Positions 1-5,118 of a stretch of 5,118 nucleotides of DNA are shown here, one piece after another. The notes beneath the pieces were generated by a model. That model searched no databases, was not told where the DNA came from, and saw nothing but the letters and a program-made list of their open reading frames with translations. The stretch's first letter is position 1; every line of letters begins with the position of its first letter. Location: positions 1-5,118 of the forward strand of contig JABEVL010000044.1 of NCBI GenBank assembly GCA_013043995.1, written 5' to 3'. The stretch comes from Spirochaetales bacterium. Lineage in GTDB: Bacteria > Spirochaetota > Spirochaetia > JABEVK01. Both the position numbers and the translations under genes were made by a program.

Positions 1-17
1 ACTCGCGTCTGTTCCTT

Positions 18-99
18 GCCCTCTCAGGCTAAAACTCCGGTTTCGGAAAGAAGATCCCGAAGGGGTTTTCGCAGGTTGGGTGCCGGGAAGCCCTCTCAG
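18..99. repeat. Direct repeat of a 10-mer, 72 bases apart
   Basis: GCCCTCTCAG occurs at 18-27 and again at 90-99 on the plus strand (CTGAGAGGGC on the minus strand). The second copy overlaps the left arm of the inverted repeat at 87-111. Two exact copies of a 10-mer within 80 bases of non-coding DNA is uncommon by chance, but could be an operator pair, part of an RNA fold, or coincidence. Confidence 0.45.
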
Positions 100-111
100 C
101 CGCGGGGCTTC
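87..111. repeat. 7-bp inverted repeat with 11-base loop
   Basis: GAAGCCC at 87-93 is the exact reverse complement of GGGCTTC at 105-111. The stem is G-C rich, but neither strand has a T-run after it, so it is not a standard intrinsic terminator. It may be part of an RNA leader on the minus strand. Confidence 0.5.
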
Positions 112-248
112 TTCTCTGTCGGTCCAGGTCCTGTTACTCGTCTTCGTTAGCCGCCGATGAACAGCAGCAGGTTTACTTTATCACCAGAGGCCGCGGCTGG
201 TCCAGAGCTTCAATCGGGGCCTTTCAGGGCCAGAAAAAACAAGTTTTC

Positions 249-273
249 GCCGGCGCTGAAAAATCAGCGCGGC
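249..273 (-). terminator. Stem-loop over the stop codon of the beta-helix gene, possible terminator
   Basis: The minus strand reads GCGCTGA (270-264), TTTT loop, TCAGCGC (259-253): a perfect 7-bp stem that includes the TGA stop. Allowing one bulged C, three more G-C pairs can form (273-271 with 251-249). There is no U-run directly after the stem; a T6 run lies about ten bases further on (239-234). It could therefore be an imperfect intrinsic terminator or an mRNA 3'-end stabilising hairpin. Confidence 0.4.
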
Positions 274-2048
274 CAGCTGACGACACGAGGGTAGTTCTCA
301 AAGTCATGCGGTTCTGCCCGTCGGCCTAAATGATTGATCGTGTGATCGATGCCCCCCAGGCCGACGATGGAGAGGTCCATGGCGTGGAAGATCTTGATGC
401 CCTTGGCCTGGCCTGGAACTTCGATGGCATGGTCCAGGTTGACGTGGGCGCCGTTGGTTTTGATAAAGACGGCATAAATGCCCAGCCCGTAAGCCGTGTG
501 GCGAAGAACCTGATCGCCTACCTTGTAGGCCGCCCAACCGTCCACCTTACGGCCTTCCCAGGTCGAAGACCACTGGGCTTGGCTAGGGGGATCGTAGGGA
601 AGTTCGCACTGGTAGAAGAATAATTTTCCATCATTACCATTCCAGATCGTTTGATACTCCTGAAAGTGTTCTACGGCCAAGCCGTAAATCGTCACCTCGT
701 CACCGTTGACGATCAGACCGTTCTGGGAAGGGTTGGTTTCCCAGCCTACGCCCCTTCCATGGTCGGCTCTCCAAATCCAGGTGTCGTCAACAATGACATT
801 TTTACTGTTGATTTCAAGGCAAACGTTCGCACGGGCTGGTCCGGCGCCTCCTACCCGAAAAAAGACGTCGCTCAGCAAGGAGGGATTGGAAGCGTGGGAA
901 AGGACCGAACCGGGCTGGCCCATTCTGAGCAGAACCCGGGAGTTTTCCTGGCCCGCGTCAATAAGAAGGCCCGAAAGGCTGACCCCATCGACATCGTCGA
1001 CGATCAGGGCGGCTTGACCTGAAGCCGGCTGCAGGGTCGCCAACCCAAGACCGAGGATCACGGTATCGCTGCGAGAAACGTGCAGCGGTGACTTCAGGGA
1101 ATAAATTCCGGGGGTGAGGAGGATGTCTTTGCCTTGAGCCAGTTGAGCGTTGATTGATTCAGCATCGTCAGTTTCAGGGTGTGCGATGTAGAAACGGTTG
1201 ATGGGAAGGATCGTCCCCTTGTCGGGGCCGTTCGTCCAGGATGGTCCCACGGAATCCTGCCGAGTTCCTGGGGCAAATACCTGAAATTCCCCCTGGTCGT
1301 TGACACAAAGGAACGGTTTTTCGCGGACGAGGGGGGTTTTCTTGATGACGGTGTAAGGCGTCGTCGTGTAGGGAGGATTTTCTGTCCAATTGGAAGAGAG
1401 GGGAACGTTTGAACCCACAAAAACCATATTCCATGAACCGGACTTCCAGTTTTTCATGCGGGTGTTGCGGGAAAACCATTGTTGCTGCGAACCAGAATCT
1501 ATCGTGCCGCCGATTTCAGAATCCGCAAGAAAACCGCCGCTGGCGAATTCATTGCGACCGTTGGGACCGATCTCATAAAGATCAAGGTTGCCGTCGATAT
1601 GAACTCTTCGAAGCGGACAAGCCTGGGAAACGGCCCACATCGCTGAGAAAGGCGCCGGGTTGGTCAAACGGAAGTTTTCAGCCGACCTCCAGAAGTTGCT
1701 TGTGCAGCTGTGACGGTTCCAGTCTCCCGTGACCTCAAGCGTACTGCCCTGGTCAAAGACAACCTGGTCGGGCATTCGGCCCAAGCCCGCGAGTTGGGTG
1801 TAAAAGCCGACCTTGAGGTTGAGGTGGGGGTAGACCCCCGGCAGAAAGAGAAGCGCGAAGCGCTTGTCGCCGAACTCGGAGGCTTCCTGGGTTTTGTACA
1901 GCCTGTCGATTGTTTCTTGAATATCCTTGGAGCTGTCACTCAACACGTAAACATGGGAGCCGAAAATTGTTTTGTTCCCTAAAGGCTGGCCGATGCTGCT
2001 CATGACGAAGACCCCTAGTAAGACGATAATAAGCGCGAATTGACGCAT
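264..2048 (-). CDS. Secreted twin beta-helix (pectate-lyase-fold, GH55-like architecture) protein
   Basis: A complete 594-residue exported protein. Residues 1-20 form a signal peptide (Arg at 2, hydrophobic core 4-15, then MSSIG, likely cleavage before Gln21); there is no lipobox cysteine. Two similar halves follow: residues 30-255 and 280-575. Each contains a PG(V/I)Y turn followed by a LGLG-like turn (LPGVY at 69 with LAGLG at 86; TPGIY at 312 with ILGLG at 331), typical of right-handed beta-helices. The segments FWRSAEN (119-125), SGSQQQWFSRN (185-195), REKPFL (242-247), WRADHGRGVGWETN (426-439), NGDEVT and YDPPSQAQW (485-493) match my recollection of an actinobacterial and fungal family that databases label 'adenylyl cyclase' or 'coagulation factor 5/8 type', sometimes joined to a discoidin domain; no cyclase or discoidin domain is present here. 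The twin-helix layout recalls GH55 beta-1,3-glucanases, so a carbohydrate-active role is likely but not proven. The start is supported by AGGA six bases upstream. The stop lies in a stem-loop. Confidence 0.88.
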   Translation of the reverse strand: MRQFALIIVLLGVFVMSSIGQPLGNKTIFGSHVYVLSDSSKDIQETIDRLYKTQEASEFGDKRFALLFLPGVYPHLNLKVGFYTQLAGLGRMPDQVVFDQGSTLEVTGDWNRHSCTSNFWRSAENFRLTNPAPFSAMWAVSQACPLRRVHIDGNLDLYEIGPNGRNEFASGGFLADSEIGGTIDSGSQQQWFSRNTRMKNWKSGSWNMVFVGSNVPLSSNWTENPPYTTTPYTVIKKTPLVREKPFLCVNDQGEFQVFAPGTRQDSVGPSWTNGPDKGTILPINRFYIAHPETDDAESINAQLAQGKDILLTPGIYSLKSPLHVSRSDTVILGLGLATLQPASGQAALIVDDVDGVSLSGLLIDAGQENSRVLLRMGQPGSVLSHASNPSLLSDVFFRVGGAGPARANVCLEINSKNVIVDDTWIWRADHGRGVGWETNPSQNGLIVNGDEVTIYGLAVEHFQEYQTIWNGNDGKLFFYQCELPYDPPSQAQWSSTWEGRKVDGWAAYKVGDQVLRHTAYGLGIYAVFIKTNGAHVNLDHAIEVPGQAKGIKIFHAMDLSIVGLGGIDHTINHLGRRAEPHDFENYPRVVSWPR

Positions 2049-2052
2049 GGAA

Positions 2053-2083
2053 TTTCCTTGCTTCTAGCAGAGTTCAAAGGAAA
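2053..2083 (-). promoter_or_regulatory. Inverted repeat pairing with the ribosome binding site of the beta-helix gene
   Basis: In the 56-base gap between the radical SAM stop and the ATG at 2048, the minus strand carries TTTCCTT (2083-2077), a 17-base spacer, and AAGGAAA (2059-2053), a perfect 7-bp inverted repeat. The second arm is the Shine-Dalgarno sequence of the downstream gene (AGGA at 2058-2055, six bases from ATG). If the hairpin forms in RNA it would hide the ribosome binding site. The stem has only two G-C pairs and a long loop, so it would be weak, and a chance match to a purine-rich ribosome site is possible. No convincing -35/-10 pair or terminator was found in this gap. Confidence 0.35.
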
Positions 2084-2104
2084 AAACAACTTCACCTGAC
2101 CTTT

Positions 2105-3208
2105 TTAGTTCCTCATCAGGCAGATCGGGTCGGAACCCAGGATATTGCCCGAAGCATGGTAGGCCTTGACCCGGCAACCTCGGCAGAGTTCGACGGCTTC
2201 ACATTCGCCGCAGGCCCCGTCGATGGGCGATCTTCCCAGCTCGAAGAGCTTTTGAACGCCTCCCCGGATGCCGAGTTCGCGCACGTTCCCGACGCTGAAG
2301 TCCTGGACAAAACTGCAAGGCAGGATGTTGCCCTCGGCGTTGATGCCCATAAGCCCTTTTCCGACGGGACAGGCACTCTTGACCTTCATGCGGGCTACAC
2401 CCTTGGTGACGTCGATGCCCCTTTCTTTGAGTTTTTTCATGATGTAGACAGCGATGGAGGGAAGGGCCCCGATGTCGTATTCGATGCCGCGGTCGGGGTC
2501 TTTCAGGACGTCGGCCAGGATAAAATCGGCGATTTCGCGCAGCTGGTCACCTGAAACCCGGGTTTCACGCTGGTTGGCGGCGCGGCCGACTTCGACGAGG
2601 TCGCAGGCGTACAAAAGACCGCAACCCAGGTCCTTGGTTGTTTGAACGAGGTTGAAAAAATGCGGGTAGGTCGAAGCCGTGACCACGGTCTTGATTCCCA
2701 CCTTGATCCCGCGTTTTTTGAGGCGGGCGATGTTCTCGACGGTGCGGCGGTAGGCACCCTTGGCTCCGACGTAGGCGTCGTGAAAGGCCTCGGGTCCGTA
2801 GAGCGACGTGGCCAGGTAATCAACGTCCAGCTGAACCAGACGATCGGCGGCTTCGTCGTCGATGTAGAGGCTGTTGGTGCTGACGACAACACGGATACCG
2901 TGGTGCTGGGCTCGCGCCAGGATGTCCCAAAAATCGGGCCGGGTCATGGGTTCCCCCCCCGTGACAAAAAGGAGCGGCACCCCGGCCTCGGCGATTTGGT
3001 CGACGAGTTCCAGGGCTTCAGCGGGAGAAAGCTCGTTGGGAGCCTTGGAATAGTCGGCATCGACGTAGCAGTGACGGCAGGTCAGGTTGCAGCGGTTGGT
3101 GATATTCCAAATGATTTCACTGGGGCGGCCTTCCTGAAAGGCACGAAGGGTGCGTTGGCCGATTTCTTCCAACGAGCCTCCAAAAAATAAAGATCGAACG
3201 TGGCTCAA
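2105..3208 (-). CDS. Radical SAM/SPASM domain protein
   Basis: A 367-residue radical SAM enzyme. The AdoMet-cleaving [4Fe-4S] site is CX3CX2C at C40, C44, C47 within WNITNRCNLTCRHCY, and the AdoMet-binding GGEP motif is at 84-87. The C-terminal SPASM domain carries C280, C298 (with G293 giving the GX4C spacing), C333, C336, C342, C345 and C363, enough to ligate two auxiliary Fe-S clusters; the last pair before C363 is CX2C rather than the canonical CX3C. Length and the WNITNRCNLxCRHCY core resemble the NirJ/AhbC (haem d1 and alternative haem) and PqqE-like groups, which modify tetrapyrroles or ribosomal peptides. No precursor peptide or tetrapyrrole gene is visible, so the substrate is unknown. 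Start: TTG at 3208, seven bases after AGGAG (3220-3216), overlapping the Nudix TGA by four bases. An in-frame ATG at 3349 would add 47 residues coded wholly inside the Nudix gene, without family-like sequence. A G8 tract (2960-2953) codes the GGEP motif. Confidence 0.93.
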   Translation of the reverse strand: MSHVRSLFFGGSLEEIGQRTLRAFQEGRPSEIIWNITNRCNLTCRHCYVDADYSKAPNELSPAEALELVDQIAEAGVPLLFVTGGEPMTRPDFWDILARAQHHGIRVVVSTNSLYIDDEAADRLVQLDVDYLATSLYGPEAFHDAYVGAKGAYRRTVENIARLKKRGIKVGIKTVVTASTYPHFFNLVQTTKDLGCGLLYACDLVEVGRAANQRETRVSGDQLREIADFILADVLKDPDRGIEYDIGALPSIAVYIMKKLKERGIDVTKGVARMKVKSACPVGKGLMGINAEGNILPCSFVQDFSVGNVRELGIRGGVQKLFELGRSPIDGACGECEAVELCRGCRVKAYHASGNILGSDPICLMRN

Positions 3209-3756
3209 CTCTGGGCTCCTTTTTTCCAGCGGCCCGCCGTCCAGTCGCTCCAAAGAGCCTGCAAGGAGGGAAAGGCCAAATCGGCAGGGCGGACCTCTGC
3301 CGGATATTTCCACGCCAAACTGCTGACTTCGCGGGGGTCGACCGACCATTCTTCCTGCGGGGCCAGAACCTTGGCGGTGAAATAAAGATCGAGGGTATTA
3401 TACCAGATTTTTGCAAAAGCGTATCGGTTGGGATAACCGTCCAGAAAGACGGGAGTGTCAATTTCAGCACCTATTTCTTCGCGGACCTCACGCCGGATGG
3501 CTTCGTCTAACGGTTCGCCGGGGTCGACAAAGCCCCCTGGAAGCCCCAAAAGACCGCGGCCGGGTTCCATCCCCCTCACCAGAAACAAAAAGCGTCCCTG
3601 GGTGTCTTGGGTCAAAATACCCGCGGCTGCGGCGACGTTATGAAAATAGCGGTGCCCGCAGACCCTGCAGTGAAACTCCTTGCGTTTGAGAAACTCTCCG
3701 CCTGGAGCGCCGCACCGGGGGCAGAACTGAAAGGGGTTGGGCTCGTCAGGGTTCAT
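3205..3756 (-). CDS. Nudix hydrolase with N-terminal zinc ribbon
   Basis: A 183-residue Nudix-family pyrophosphohydrolase, which would cleave a nucleoside diphosphate linked to another moiety, with Mg or Mn; the exact substrate cannot be read from sequence. A zinc ribbon is formed by C12, C15, C30 and C33 (CPRCG, then CRVCG). The Nudix box GX5EX7REUXEEXGU is complete: G75, E81, R89-E90, E93-E94, G96, with Ala97 at the last, usually aliphatic, position. The metal-binding REVREE core is intact, so the enzyme should be active. The SQPWPFPxS signature of NudC NADH/NAD-cap hydrolases is absent after the box; instead there is YPNRYAF (109-115) and a TLDLYF strand, as in generic zinc-ribbon Nudix proteins. 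The ATG at 3756 has a GGAG (3766-3763) six bases upstream, and ATGA overlaps the stop of the preceding gene. Its own TGA overlaps the TTG start of the radical SAM gene. Translational coupling on both sides suggests a role tied to its neighbours, or house-cleaning of a nucleotide by-product (inference). Confidence 0.93.
   Translation of the reverse strand: MNPDEPNPFQFCPRCGAPGGEFLKRKEFHCRVCGHRYFHNVAAAAGILTQDTQGRFLFLVRGMEPGRGLLGLPGGFVDPGEPLDEAIRREVREEIGAEIDTPVFLDGYPNRYAFAKIWYNTLDLYFTAKVLAPQEEWSVDPREVSSLAWKYPAEVRPADLAFPSLQALWSDWTAGRWKKGAQS
3216..3220 (-). promoter_or_regulatory. Ribosome binding site of the radical SAM gene; decides a TTG start
   Basis: AGGAG, preceded by a run of A, lies in the last codons of the Nudix gene and is seven bases from the TTG at 3208-3206. 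This spacing, together with the TTGA stop/start overlap, is the main reason for choosing TTG over the in-frame ATG at 3349. Confidence 0.75.
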
Positions 3757-5118
3757 AAAAAGCTCCGCAGGTTTTCACAGTTGGAACGCAGGTTCTCGGT
3801 GGTTGACGTGTTCCTCAAGGAAGGGGAAGCCAGCTGGGCCCAGGCTTTCTTGTCTTGTCCCAGTATGGCGATCATGGCCCAGGCCAGAGCCCGTGACTCG
3901 GGGTCCTGGTCGTGAACCGCCGCCTGATGGTAGGCCTCAAGGGCCCGGCGGACGTCCGAGAAAGGTCCTACCTGAAAACTCAAAAGTGCGTTTCGAAATT
4001 CAGGGGCACGCCGGGGTTGAAAGAGGGGGAACTCCGCGGCAACCGACCCGTCGCCGGTGGGAACGTCGGTACCGTCGTAGTTGTAGTATTCCCAGTTGTT
4101 CACGAAGGAGATCACCTGCGGCGGACTGGCAAAGATCAGGGGAAACCCTGAAAGCTGGAGCGAAAACCAAAAGTTCCCCAAAACAACGGGATCTCCGCTC
4201 TCCAGCTTCAGCATCGTCTGTGTGAGCTCCAGCAGGGTGGCCTGTTTGATCCCGTCACCCGAGGCGGGGTTCACGACGTCGACCGTCTCCGAAAAGGAAA
4301 ATTGGCGCACGGGAAAAACAGAAGCGTCGCCGCGCCAGGTTTTGAGTCCTGTAAAGTAGCCGTCCCGGGTGAGTTTTTGAACGAGGGGGAGGGCCTGTGC
4401 CGCCCGTCCCAGGCGCAGATCCTTGTACGCCTGCAGGTAGTCAAGGTCGGCGGAAGTGAGCCACGCGCGCCGGGCAAGAAAGCCGTCCAGGGGCGCGCGC
4501 TGAGCCGGGGGGGTTTTGAGAAACCTCTGCCAGTTGTCAAGGTCCTTCGACCGCAGCAAAACGTCAAACAGAAGGTTGACGGGGTCGTTGGCACCCCAGG
4601 ACGTGGACCAGAAATACTCGTCGTGGTTTAGAAAATAGGGGTTGTTCCAGGTTTCGGTCTGAAGGCTGTCAAAGGCCCGGGCGGCTTCAGCCAGTCGACC
4701 AAGAGCAAGGTCTTTTTGAGCCGCAAGCACCACAAGGGAGTGGTACAGCCCCCGGTTGTGACCCGGACTGTCCAGAGTCTTGGCCCAGACGAGATCGCCG
4801 ATCAGCCTTTTTTGCAGGGCAGTGTCCCAGCCCGTTTGCCGCTGGGCGAGCATTTCGAGCAAGGTCCCCAAAAGGTGGCTTTCGTGGGTTTGGGCAGAGT
4901 TCCGGGCGGGGAAGGTGAGGCTTTTTTTGTAAAGCTGGGTCATGCGGGCTTCGTCGCCGTCGAAAAAGGCCAGGTAGGCCGCCAGCGTGAGCCAGGCCCG
5001 GGGAAAGCGGATGGCAGGATTAAGTCCTGCCTGTTCCAGGCTGTCGACGAGGGCCGTGTAGAGACCTTTTTTTTGAAGCGAGGCGACGATGGACTTGTCC
5101 GTGGGCAGGGAGTCGGGG
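3753..5118 (-). CDS. Helical-repeat-like protein of unknown function, C-terminal part (5' end outside window)
   Basis: I do not recognise this family. The reading frame is open from the right edge (first full codon 5117-5115) to a TGA at 3755-3753, giving 454 residues. The internal Met codon at 4943 is not a convincing start, because the 58 codons before it are open and look equally protein-like, so the gene is cut by the window. Residues 1-260 are mostly amphipathic helices rich in Leu, Ala and Arg (for example around 40-70, 124-152 and 225-250), with the look of TPR or other alpha-solenoid repeats but without a clean 34-residue period that I could fix by eye. Residues 305-350 are different: aromatic and hydrophobic, ending in an NNWEYYNYDG segment. 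Residues 385-435 return to a TPR-like helix pair. The last 14 residues are two similar heptads (ENLRSNC, ENLRSFL). It is the first visible gene of the operon; its stop overlaps the Nudix ATG. Inference: scaffold or interaction protein. Function unknown. Confidence 0.85.
   Translation of the reverse strand, partial: PDSLPTDKSIVASLQKKGLYTALVDSLEQAGLNPAIRFPRAWLTLAAYLAFFDGDEARMTQLYKKSLTFPARNSAQTHESHLLGTLLEMLAQRQTGWDTALQKRLIGDLVWAKTLDSPGHNRGLYHSLVVLAAQKDLALGRLAEAARAFDSLQTETWNNPYFLNHDEYFWSTSWGANDPVNLLFDVLLRSKDLDNWQRFLKTPPAQRAPLDGFLARRAWLTSADLDYLQAYKDLRLGRAAQALPLVQKLTRDGYFTGLKTWRGDASVFPVRQFSFSETVDVVNPASGDGIKQATLLELTQTMLKLESGDPVVLGNFWFSLQLSGFPLIFASPPQVISFVNNWEYYNYDGTDVPTGDGSVAAEFPLFQPRRAPEFRNALLSFQVGPFSDVRRALEAYHQAAVHDQDPESRALAWAMIAILGQDKKAWAQLASPSLRNTSTTENLRSNCENLRSFL
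3756..3797 (-). repeat. Imperfect tandem 21-base unit at the end of the helical-protein gene
   Basis: The last 14 codons form two units, 3797-3777 and 3776-3756, coding ENLRSNC and ENLRSFL. Ten of the first eleven bases agree (GAxAACCTGCG); the rest has diverged. The second unit also supplies the GGAG ribosome site and overlaps the ATG of the Nudix gene. Confidence 0.5.

Larger units (their letters stand above)
1..263. other. Non-coding stretch; no gene found
   Basis: Both strands are broken by frequent stops and I found no start with a ribosome binding site. On the minus strand it would lie between the beta-helix gene and any gene further left. It contains a 7-bp inverted repeat (87-93 with 105-111), a repeated 10-mer (18-27 and 90-99), an 8-bp palindrome GCCGCGGC at 190-197 inside ACCAG/CTGGT arms (183-187, 197-201), and a poor promoter-like pair on the minus strand (TGGACC at 204-199, 16 bases, GATAAA at 182-177). 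None of these alone is strong. A structured leader for a gene beyond the left edge is possible. Confidence 0.6.

Noticed and set aside
18..100. Tandem glycine riboswitch on the plus strand
   Set aside because: Several short words match, but the interval between the first CTCTCAGG and the CCGAAGG word is too short for a second aptamer, the trailing AAAGGAC element is absent, and the plus strand leads into the 3' end of a convergent gene.
60..115. TPP-riboswitch-like word GGCTGAGAGGG on the minus strand
   Set aside because: The other conserved TPP elements (a GGGGTGC arm before it and the CCTGATCTGG segment after it) are missing; only a partial ACCC-ACCTG match follows.
177..204. Sigma-70-like promoter on the minus strand (TGGACC, 16 bases, GATAAA)
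   Set aside because: Only four of six matches in each box; expected often by chance.
651..1022. Plus-strand open frame of 123 codons opposite the beta-helix gene
   Set aside because: It lies wholly within the family-like beta-helix coding sequence on the other strand; no recognisable domain and no support for a start.
2049..2104. Intrinsic terminator between the radical SAM gene and the beta-helix gene, based on the T6 run at 2086-2081
   Set aside because: No stable G-C rich hairpin precedes the T-run; only a 4-bp AACT/AGTT pairing can be drawn.
2105..2376. RiPP precursor peptide for the SPASM enzyme
   Set aside because: Small frames around the radical SAM gene are shadows within it; the 56-base gap is too small, and no Cys/Gly-rich peptide with a ribosome site was found in the window.
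2642..3190. Long plus-strand open frame (182 codons) opposite the radical SAM gene
   Set aside because: It is antisense to a gene with complete catalytic motifs, has no ribosome binding site that I could see, and its composition is that of a reverse-strand shadow of GC-rich coding DNA.

Overview
The window is a bacterial, moderately GC-rich segment with no identifiable species marker. All four genes lie on the minus strand and read from right to left. The short Shine-Dalgarno-type leaders, the overlapping stop/start codons and a TTG start are typical of Bacteria. The genes suggest a free-living organism with a secretory pathway: a Sec-type signal peptide protein, a radical SAM/SPASM enzyme needing Fe-S assembly, and a Nudix hydrolase. 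I cannot place the phylum.

Layout in transcription order. (1) 5118-3753: the C-terminal 454 residues of a large, mainly helical protein of unknown function; it has no start inside the window and runs off the right edge. (2) 3756-3205: a complete zinc-ribbon Nudix hydrolase of 183 residues whose ATG overlaps the previous stop (ATGA). (3) 3208-2105: a complete radical SAM/SPASM protein of 367 residues. Its best start is a TTG overlapping the Nudix stop (TTGA) behind a good ribosome binding site; an upstream ATG at 3349 would add 47 spurious residues read from inside the Nudix gene. (4) After a 56-base gap, 2048-264: a secreted protein of 594 residues with two successive pectate-lyase-like beta-helix halves. 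It belongs to a family that databases often label with misleading names ('adenylyl cyclase', 'coagulation factor 5/8 type'). Bases 1-263 hold no gene; they contain inverted repeats and a repeated 10-mer and are either a terminator plus spacer or the leader of a gene further left.

The first three genes are almost certainly one translationally coupled operon. The beta-helix gene may be its fourth member, or may be controlled separately; its ribosome binding site can pair with a sequence 17 bases upstream. What the operon does is not clear from sequence. The radical SAM enzyme resembles the NirJ/AhbC/PqqE-type SPASM group (tetrapyrrole side chains or peptide substrates), but no precursor peptide or haem gene is visible. 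The secreted beta-helix protein is probably a carbohydrate-active or surface-binding protein. No mobile element, CRISPR array, tRNA or rRNA was seen.
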